64,000 bases of DNA, taken from positions 1,762,746 through 1,826,745 of the forward strand of contig JAOTOM010005180.1 in NCBI GenBank assembly GCA_034440615.1. The letters are read 5' to 3'. The DNA comes from Ashinkailepas kermadecensis. Lineage: Eukaryota; Arthropoda; Thecostraca; Neolepadidae. Both the position numbers and the translations under genes were made by a program. Positions 57,501-64,000 of the stretch are shown here, in pieces. How positions within the stretch are numbered: the stretch's first letter is position 1; each line of letters opens with the position of its first letter. The notes below the pieces were generated by a model. It was not told where the DNA came from and ran no database searches. It was given only the letters and a program-made list of their open reading frames with translations.

Positions 57501-59742
57501 GTAAGTGTCAGTGGCAATGAAATTGACGTCTGAAGGCAAGCTAACGTTCATAGATGCACTTAGCATCATATTTTATGGAGACACAGTCTCGTAAATTGTA
57601 ACTATATTCTTCGCGCGCACACTAGTGAGCATCCGGGCGCGCTTGTCGCGGGCGCATATTTCAGAGTTCTTGAATGGCATCAGGAACCTACCTGTTTTCT
57701 TTCTTTACTGGAGATCCCCGATGTCCGCATTAACATTGCGTCTGACACCTAACGGTCCTCTGCAATTATTAAATGACATTGGGGGGGGGGGGGATCAGAT
57801 TGTGTTTTGCTATGATATACTTAAAATAGTTACGCCAATCCTGACTGCTCAAATCATTTCATGGCCATGTCCCGACAAAAGTTCGCTGTCGCGCTAGCTG
57901 TTGGGCTCAGTCGTGGCAGAGCCGAAGGCGCTGTGTACCCACAGTAACGGTCAAACGGCGGGGGCCGTGGACGTAAATCATGACTGGGTGACGGGGCGCA
58001 ATTGCCCAGGTGTTAGCATGTTATCCGAGGCCCTCGCGATCTGGTGGGGTGGGGGGGGGGGGGGGAGGAGGATAGCCAGGGGCGACACCACAGGGGGTGC
58101 ATATACTCCTCACGTCAATTCTCGGTGAATGCTGCTTATCATACATTTTGTTGCTCTCACTTCTGCCAGTTAGTTGCATTTTAATCCATTAACAAAACAT
58201 GGGGAAGCAAGGGCTAGTCTCGCATATCACTGCTGTTCATCATAAGGAAGAAAATCGTGACGCGAAAAGTATTCCGTGGTTGGGAGGACTTAGCAACTTG
58301 AAAAACCTTGAACTTGCCGACCATGATGTCAAAATATTCTACCTCGAATTGTGTCGACAAGCAGAGCGCCCAACCATGATCGCATACGATCATGGATGCC
58401 CAACCATGCCTATTAAGCAATGCACCATGCCATTTAGCGGTTGCTGAGCTCACCAGTGCAACAGAACGAGTACATTTCCATGGTGCGGTCTCGACTGATG
58501 TGGATAAAACATTGCGTATTTCTAGTGCACCTTTGAGGTAGGCACCATTCCACACAATTCCCGTGAATAAAAAAGATGTCGCGCCGTACAGCGCGCACGC
58601 GACTTCTAAACAGATGTTTTCTCAGTTTTCAGGCACGAAGACTGCGTGGTTATCTAGTATCCATATCCGCTAGGAATTCGAAATATGCTACACGAAGTCG
58701 TGCAACTGGAGTGTATTTATATTTCTTAGTGAACGGTAGGCTATAATATATTTGACACCAACGGCCAGAAAAGATAGACCAATTCACGTCAGAATGGAGG
58801 CAGATTTGTCCGGACCCCACGGCTTGTGAATCGTCGCTTAGGACTACATGGGAAAGTGAACCCGCTCACGCCCGTAAGGACGCCACCACTCCACAACAAA
58901 CCCACGGCAGATCAGAATATGGCGGACTGGCGCACCGCACCTGGGAAGCTGGCATATTTTCACCATTGAGTGGGTAACTATGGGTAGCTAAAGTATGATC
59001 CATTCGTAGACGGCACTGCTCACCCTCACCTCGCCTCGCTCGACGTGAGCTCGAGCAAGACCACTGGGCGAGGCAGGGTTTGACTGCACACCGTTCTAGA
59101 AGCGAGATCATGTCGGCTCGTGCCATTCTTGCGGTAGACGTACCCGACATGGCCGTTCGCCGGGAGCACCATCGGCGTGTGCATTACCGACCACATCACG
59201 CGACTAGGAATCCAGCGAAAGCAGTCTTTCGCCTCCTTGATCTAATGATGTGAAGCGACGCAAATATACTGTACAGCAGGGTTTACTGGAACTTGTTAGC
59301 GCCAAGAGGCTACTCAGCGAGTCGAACATAAATAAATGGATTCCCTCGTGCTCGGCTTCTATTGAAGTGAACGCTGTATACATTGCTACCAGCTAGGACG
59401 TGTAAAAGAACGCATGCCTCGGTGGGGTGAACGAGTAAACAGCCGTGTCACTCGCAAACGCAGCTGGAGCAGATCACGCCGCGTGTGGTGATGGCAGCCG
59501 CACGTGTCTGTTGCAGGGGCCGCGGCAGCCTGCTGGTGCCGTTCGTCTACTACCGCTTCCTCACGCTGCGCTACTCGTCGCGACGCAACCCGTACTCGCG
59601 CGCCGTCTTCGGCGAGATGCGCCACGCTCTCGAGGCGCTGGCGGCCGGCCCGCGCTGCCCGGCGCCCGTGGCCGCGGCCGTGCGCCGCGCCGTGGCGCTA
59701 GTGTCGTCGTTCAGTCCGCCGATGGCGCCGCCCGCCCAGTAG
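51311..59742 (+). CDS. TMEM33: TMEM33 / Kr-h2 (complete coding region, 4 exons)
   Basis: Multi-pass ER and nuclear-envelope protein of the TMEM33/Pom33 family (Krueppel homolog 2 in Drosophila), involved in ER shaping and the unfolded-protein response. Coding exons are 51324-51592, 52865-53114, 54741-54874 and 59517-59742, all GT-AG with matching phases; 879 nt, 292 residues (Drosophila Kr-h2 about 276, human 247). The extra length is a disordered N-terminus rich in Pro/Thr/Ala. Family signatures are LRLQQRLPPPQLSRQF, LLEDxxHY-like LEDASHYAMYSLIFLY, LHSASYTIKLLD, and FVYYRFLTLRYSSRRNPYSR. It is divergent from SID-1; its 5'UTR must start in an upstream exon, because 51311 is a splice acceptor. 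Confidence 0.94.
52560..52705. repeat. Three-unit array in TMEM33 intron 1
   Basis: CAGGTTATGGCGCCGAGCTG then AGGGA recurs three times at about 55 bp. Confidence 0.85.
52865..53114 (+). CDS. TMEM33: TMEM33 second coding exon
   Basis: Residues 90-173. Acceptor GTGTGGACAG; starts SARSAYLAALAASLATSLLR, then QQRLPPPQLSRQF, DASHYAMYSLIF, ALHSASYTIKLLD; donor GAC|GTGAGT (phase 0). High GC at third positions, unlike the first exon. Confidence 0.95.
53205..53445. repeat. About 62-bp array after TMEM33 exon 2
   Basis: Four units CGCTGTCTTACCTTGTTTGT plus AGGACACTTCAATCAGGAAG, within 100 bases of the donor. Confidence 0.92.
54055..54725. repeat. 30-bp minisatellite before TMEM33 exon 3, about 22 units
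   Basis: Unit CAGCCGACCTGGTGTGACGT plus GACGCCCCGA. Each unit carries CGCCCCGACAG, an acceptor-like motif. Three irregular units at 54350-54480. Ends about 20 bases from the true acceptor. Confidence 0.96.
54741..54874 (+). CDS. TMEM33: TMEM33 third coding exon
   Basis: Residues 174-218: AAGAGSAAPLRRLVSSVEAH, SQNMLRAVATAEIVILPYTV and IMLF. It matches human SLPLLRSVLDKLSANQQNIL / EIFLMPATVFMLF. The acceptor GTGTGGCCAG follows directly on the 30-bp array. The donor is GC|GTAAGC (phase 2). Confidence 0.93.
55000..56680. other. TMEM33 intron 3, first part
   Basis: Worn pyrimidine-rich repeats at 55180-55700 (GGGAGTTCCCC, GGAATCTTCC types) then unique sequence. A SINE-tail-like motif at 56164-56215. 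Confidence 0.5.
56683..57005. repeat. Two-copy tandem duplication, about 180 bp, TMEM33 intron 3
   Basis: ATTATCACATTGTATTCCTT through CATACTCTACTACTTTTATA is present twice (from 56683 and from 56859) with a handful of differences. Confidence 0.93.
57006..59516. other. TMEM33 intron 3, second part
   Basis: Contains a 121-codon open frame at 57036-57401 (AQRIRRAAERWHAKSK ... MVAELRHIAYRFKYENLP) and an 82-codon frame at 58199-58447. Neither matches anything I know; they may be mobile-element remnants. G-runs at 57780 and 58050. Confidence 0.45.
59517..59742 (+). CDS. TMEM33: TMEM33 last exon
   Basis: Residues 218-292 and TAG. Acceptor TCTGTTGCAG; GRGSLLVPFVYYRFLTLRYS, SRRNPYSRAVFGEMRH, and C-terminal ALVSSFSPPMAPPAQ. 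This equals the conserved TMEM33 C-terminus (FIYYRFLTLRYSSRRNPYC). Confidence 0.96.
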
Positions 59743-61790
59743 GCTGTGCCGGCATACACGGCGGGCGCCGAAGCAGCTGCACTGCCGCACGCACACGGAG
59801 GCTGCGACCTGTCCGGGTCAGAGTGGGCCGCCGGCTACACTCCATGTGGAGAAGTCACCAGACCCGACGGCTGGCATGCAGATGAAGAGACACGAGATCT
59901 CGCAGCGCGGGCAAGAGCAGTCGGCGGGTGGACAGTCGGTTGCCAGTGCTACCAAAATGCCGCTTCGGAGTGTTCACATAGCGTTGGGTAATGGTAATCG
60001 ATTATATGTTTTGCTGTTTACTTTTCACACCGAGTAGCATTAAAGTTATAGCTCGTGCCGAAATTTTTTTTTTTACTGCAATTTTAAAACCACACCTGTA
60101 CCTTGACCTTTACAAAGTCTTGTCATTGAGAAAAACCCGCTTATTGTTCGCGTATACAGATGTATTTATTTGCACTGTCATGTGTCCTTAATACGTGGTA
60201 CAAATACTAAGTCACGCCGTTACTTCGCTATCTTAGACGTAGTCCCGAACCAGCAGGGGATGCCGCAAGGAGGCGCGAGATCATGGGAATTGTCGAGAAC
60301 TAAAGCCCAAATGTATGCTGTGGATTCATTCCTACACTACGCCGGACGGAACGTCTGCAGTAATCGCTTATTCTGGTGTGCTCCAGCCGTACCACATTGG
60401 TCAATCTCAGCTGCGTATCGCGTGGGTGCTGTCTGTTCTGCTCCTGCGCTCTCCGCGGGGCGAGTAGATGCCTTTGAACCGAGAGGTGTTTGCAAAGTCG
60501 TGTGCAGAAACCAGTACAAGCGGACACGCGCAACACTGGTGATACAGCTGCTCAACAGTCGCAAACAGCACAGACTCGCACAGTAAAAGGTGGTCACAAA
60601 ACGGTAAATAGCACCAGAGTGGCGAACTGCCAGCCGTAATATGGAGACGCTTGTTGCGTGTGATATGGTTCGGAATATAGCAGAGTTCGGGTTTTTATGG
60701 GGGAAAGCTAGTCTCTGCTATGACAAATTCTTACCGGCAAGAACTGGTCGAAACGGGCGAAAAGCTGGTGCCATGCTCGCATTTCTAGTGACATTTATAC
60801 CTCCAATCATGCCTCTTTCTGTGTATTGTACACGTATGATACGTTACACTTTACTAGACGTACAATCAGTGTCATATCTGAAAAAAGGGTTCTGCGAAGT
60901 AGTAAGCAGGACCCCTCCGGTAAAAAAATTATATGCCGGTTTTTACCAGTAGTTGAAACCGGTGGAAACTGTTAATGCTGGAATGTAGCAATGACTGCAT
61001 TGAAGATAGCAGCCATACTTTCGATGTGCAATTTCCGCCGCCGCGTCGTGCTATCTTGGGGCGAGCCTCCAGCCACCGCATATGTGGCGTGGCTCAGGAG
61101 TCTGTGTCGGCGGCGGCCCCAGTGTTATACCTTCCCCCTCATTAGTTATTTCCCTTAACTGTCTTTGACAACGAGTAAGCAACCGTGCTAGTAGTTTCCT
61201 TGAACATGAAAGCTGAAAAGGGACGACTGGAGCGCGAAATCTGCCAAAACCTCCCTTTTCACGGAATCCTTCTTTAGCCTTCAGATGAAGTAATTCTTGT
61301 TCAGTCATGCTCCCAGTGTGCTTCGTCGAGCACGGTACGATGCTCTGAAGTTCAGCGGGCCGAGTAGGGCCCCCAACCATTGTTTGCGATTGGAGTTAAA
61401 ACGCCCACCATTTTTGCTTTTTTTGCAGATTAGCCCTCTCAAACATTCGGGATCTTATTGATTTGTGCCATGCATTCAGGAACATAGAACGTGCTCTTAT
61501 CACAGTGCTTGAAAAATAGTGGTTATATTATTGCTGCAATGGATATTCAATGGGTGGTCCATCACCAAGCAATGCCCTAAGAAATCCACGCGACGTTCCC
61601 GAGTCGCTTCACAACCACAACACATCTTTAATCACCGGGACTAAAAGAGTGGGCGACGTGTGCAAGTCATCGCTGCTCCAGTTCTCACACCACTCGCTCT
61701 CCAAACATTGTTCAACGACAGCCATTGCTGAGGCTATCACAGCGAGGTGAACTCTGAGTGATCGCGGATCACCAGAAGCCGACTGGAAGC
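59743..61790. other. TMEM33 3' flank
   Basis: 3'UTR and intergenic sequence; open frames to 138 codons (60170-60586) with no family resemblance. Confidence 0.55.
60039..60044 (+). promoter_or_regulatory. Possible TMEM33 polyadenylation signal ATTAAA
   Basis: ATTAAA about 300 bases past the TMEM33 stop codon. It is the only close variant of AATAAA that I found in this 3' flank. Confidence 0.3.
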
Positions 61791-61796
61791 GGCGAC

Positions 61797-62715
61797 AGTT
61801 GGTGGCAGGCTGTCGGCGATAGTTGGTGGCAGGCTGTCGGCGACAGTTGGTGGCAGGCTGCGGCGACAGTTGGTGGCAGGCTGCGGCAATAGTTGGTGGC
61901 AGGCTGTCGGCGATAGTTGGTGGCAGGCTGTCGACGATAGTTGGTGGCAGGCTGCGGCGATAGTTGGTGGCAGGCTGTCGGCGATAGTTGGTGGCAGGCT
62001 GTCGGCGATAGTTGGTGGCAGGCTGCGGCGATAGTTGGTGGCAGGCTGTCGGCGATAGTTGGTGGCAGGCTGTCGGCGACAGTTGGTGGCAGGCTGTCGG
62101 CGACAGTTGGTGGCAGGCTGCGGCGACAGTTGGTGGCAGGCTGCGGCGACAGTTGGTGGCAGGCTGTCGGCGACAGTTGGTGGCAGGCTGTCGGCGACAG
62201 TTGGTGGCAGGCTGCGGCGACAGTTGGTGGCAGGCTGCGGCAATAGTTGGTGGCAGGCTGTCGGCGACAGTTGGTGGCAGGCTGCGGCGACAGTTGGTGG
62301 CAGGCTGTCGGCGACAGTTGGTGGCAGGCTGCGGCGACAGTTGGTGGCAGGCTGCGGCAATAGTTGGTGGCAGGCTGTCGGCGACAGTTGGTGGCAGGCT
62401 GCGGCGACAGTTGGTGGCAGGCTGTCGGCGACAGTTGGTGGCAGGCTGTCGGCGACAGTTGGTGGCAGGCTGCGGCGATAGTTGGTGGCAGGCTGCGGCG
62501 ATAGTTGGTGGCAGGCTGTCGGCGACAGTTGGTGGCAGGCTGCGGCGATAGTTGGTGGCAGGCTGTCGGCGATAGTTGGTGGCAGGCTGTCGGCGATAGT
62601 TGGTGGCAGGCTGTCGGCGACAGTTGGTGGCAGGCTGTCGGCGATAGTTGGTGGCAGGCTGCGGCGATAGTTGGTGGCAGGCTGCGGCGACAGTTGGTGG
62701 CAGGCTGTCGGCGGC
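61797..62715. repeat. 23/24-bp minisatellite between TMEM33 and QPCT
   Basis: About 39 units TTGGTGGCAGGCTGTCGGCG ending ACAG/ATAG; a one-base deletion variant (CTGCGGCG) shifts unit length. Variant order repeats in blocks. Open frames through it are artefacts. Confidence 0.97.
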
Positions 62716-62764
62716 GCCACATCAGGTAGGTAGCGGGCCAGCGCTGGCGCTGCTGGTCGGCGTG

Positions 62765-62794
62765 TCATAGCTCGCTGCGCCGGTCCTGGACACC
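62765..62794 (-). CDS. Possible last QPCT exon (6-9 residues)
   Basis: If the GTGAGC after 63439 is a real donor (phase 0), the first plausible acceptor is CGACGTTTCCAG at 62795. It opens G-V-Q-D-R-R-S-E-L and a stop (TGA at 62767-62765). A second AG nine bases on keeps the frame. Family members usually stop soon after EYLxL, which fits, but this rests on splice motifs only. Confidence 0.3.
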   Translation of the reverse strand, partial: GVQDRRSEL

Positions 62795-63308
62795 CTGGAA
62801 ACGTCGGCACCACACCACGGGTCAGTCAATTGTAGCGGTAGACGTCGGGACGCTACACCTGCACTGTGCAGACGCAGGTGGCTTCGATACAAATTGAGCT
62901 TGGCCGTGCGAAATGAATGAATCAACAAAACCACGGGGTGTATGTTTTATGAAAAAGATATACTCACGATAACGAACATCACTGGTAACGTCTAAAGTGT
63001 GTGTGGGGGTAAGGTCCATCGTCTCCTTGTAACGCCCCTAGTTGCAACGTTCAATTAAACATGTGCATTAATATTGCAGCCCCACCTCGGTTGTCGGCAC
63101 TGCTGGCTAGCACGCTACGCCTCACGAATTTCCGCATGACACCCCACCCCGCCCGGACAGCACTTCAACGTACTGGACTTTACATGGGGACGAACGTGAC
63201 CGGCAGAGTACGTAATGGAGCGAGGCGTTTCGGGCTAAAGCGGTCGACTGAGATGTCGGTGCTCCAGTGGAGGTGATCAGCACGACACGGGATCGGCGCT
63301 CGCCGCGT

Positions 63309-63397
63309 CTGTTTGTTCATTGGGTGTTTCACGACGCACTTTATGCACGATCTCGGCTAATGGCGCCGCCCATGCCGTTTCGCCGGTGGGCCGCGGG
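63309..63397. repeat. SINE-tail-like dispersed repeat, copy 1
   Basis: GACGCACTTTATGCACGATC then CGGCTAATGGCGCCGCCC; second copy at 63810-63895. The order ACGACGCA...GGCGCC resembles the SINE tail. Confidence 0.8.
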
Positions 63398-63438
63398 ATT
63401 GGGAAATGTCCCGAGTGGTACGAGTGTTGAGCGCTCAC

Positions 63439-63590
63439 CGCATCAGCCAGGCCCAGGTACTCGCTGACGAACAGGCGCAGTATCCGGCCGAGGTTGGTCA
63501 CCGTCGGGTAGTCGATAATCGAGGCATTGTCCGAGTCCTCGTGCCACACGGACGGGAACGGGTGCGGGATCAGGTGCAGCACCTTCACGC
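63439..63590 (-). CDS. QPCT: Glutaminyl-peptide cyclotransferase, C-terminal exon (partial gene)
   Basis: Zinc-dependent enzyme of the secretory pathway that converts N-terminal Gln (or Glu) to pyroglutamate. The exon encodes VKVLHLIPHPFPSVWHEDSD, then a helix (TVTNLGRILRLFVSEYLGL) that ends the family. It matches human QPCT VLHLIPSPFPEVWHTMDD ... ILQVFVLEYL; the His of VWH is the third zinc ligand. Acceptor GACCGTCAG (phase 1 entry, completing Gly); a GTGAGC motif follows GADA-like LADA at 63439, so a short last exon may follow. Upstream exons are beyond 64000. Confidence 0.9.
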
Positions 63591-63809
63591 CTGACGGTCA
63601 CAGCGTGCCATCAGTATTACCGTCATCGTCATCGTCAGCGTTCCACGCCTGCCATACCAGAGCAGTCTCTGCCACCTACGTCACACGTATCTGACACTCG
63701 CAATTTAAAAAAAAATGTTATGTTAGGTCGACATCCTACACATGACTGCGTTGCATGAAGGCGCACCACGCTCAGGCGAAAGAAGATCGCAGACTAATCA
63801 GTTTATTGT

Positions 63810-63895
63810 TTATTAGGTGGCTTACGACGCACTTTATGCACGATCACGGCTAATGGCGCCGCCCACACTGTTTCGCCGGTGGGCCGCGGGCCAGT
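63810..63895. repeat. SINE-tail-like dispersed repeat, copy 2
   Basis: Same orientation as 63309-63397, about 90% alike by eye. In QPCT intron. Confidence 0.8.
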
Positions 63896-64000
63896 CCGTC
63901 CATGACAAGGAGTGAGGAACTTTGGACGCCAACTGGCCATGCAAAGATTACTTTTCTCGATCATGGTCAAATAACTAAGTCAAATCAATTGAAACAATTG

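Noticed and set aside
60170..60586. 138-codon open frame downstream of TMEM33
   Set aside because: No domain, no codon-use or splice evidence, and a competing frame on the other strand.
61737..62813. 358-codon frame of PATNYRRSLPPTIA type
   Set aside because: The 23/24-bp minisatellite read through; no family match.

Overview
This window is from a eukaryotic nuclear genome, almost certainly an arthropod and probably a crustacean (inference). The evidence is split genes with GT-AG introns, an insect/crustacean-like SID-1 gene, short interstitial TTAGG-type telomere motifs, tRNA-derived SINEs, and hAT-type and other short inverted-repeat elements. There is no bacterial-style gene organisation. 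Most long open frames in the window are tandem-repeat shadows, not genes.

Three genes are recognisable. (1) A complete SID-1/SIDT-family gene (dsRNA channel/uptake family) lies on the minus strand from 40877 down to 6758. Its 17 exons join in consistent phase into a protein of about 817 residues, and a possible 72-bp cassette exon lies at 21303-21374. (2) A complete TMEM33 (Drosophila Kr-h2) gene lies on the plus strand from 51324 to 59742, with four coding exons and about 292 residues, divergent from the SID-1 gene. (3) The C-terminal coding exon of a glutaminyl-peptide cyclotransferase lies on the minus strand at 63439-63590, convergent with TMEM33. Its upstream exons are beyond the right edge.

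Layout: 1-6.7 kb is the 3' flank of SID-1, with repeats and two unassigned candidate exons. 6.7-40.9 kb is the SID-1 gene, and roughly 15 of its 34 kb is tandem arrays by my tally. 39.6-40.3 kb carries a decayed plus-strand transposon-derived gene inside SID-1 intron 1. 40.9-41.9 kb is an array that abuts the SID-1 start. 42-51 kb is the intergenic region plus probable 5' introns, rich in inverted-repeat transposons and strongly CpG-depleted near TMEM33. 51.3-59.7 kb is TMEM33. 59.7-64 kb holds the 3' ends of TMEM33 and QPCT with another array.

The most unusual feature is the relation between the arrays and splicing. Nearly every SID-1 intron, and TMEM33 intron 2, carries its own private minisatellite. 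Many of these arrays start at an exon boundary, and their repeat unit includes a copy of the adjacent splice acceptor or donor, so dozens of pseudo-splice sites stand next to the real one. In addition, a SINE inserted at the exon 13 donor duplicated the splice site, and the distal copy has lost its GT. The transposon record is unusually legible: there are filled and empty hAT insertion pairs, tandem MITEs with 8-bp target duplications, and a SINE nested inside a MITE.
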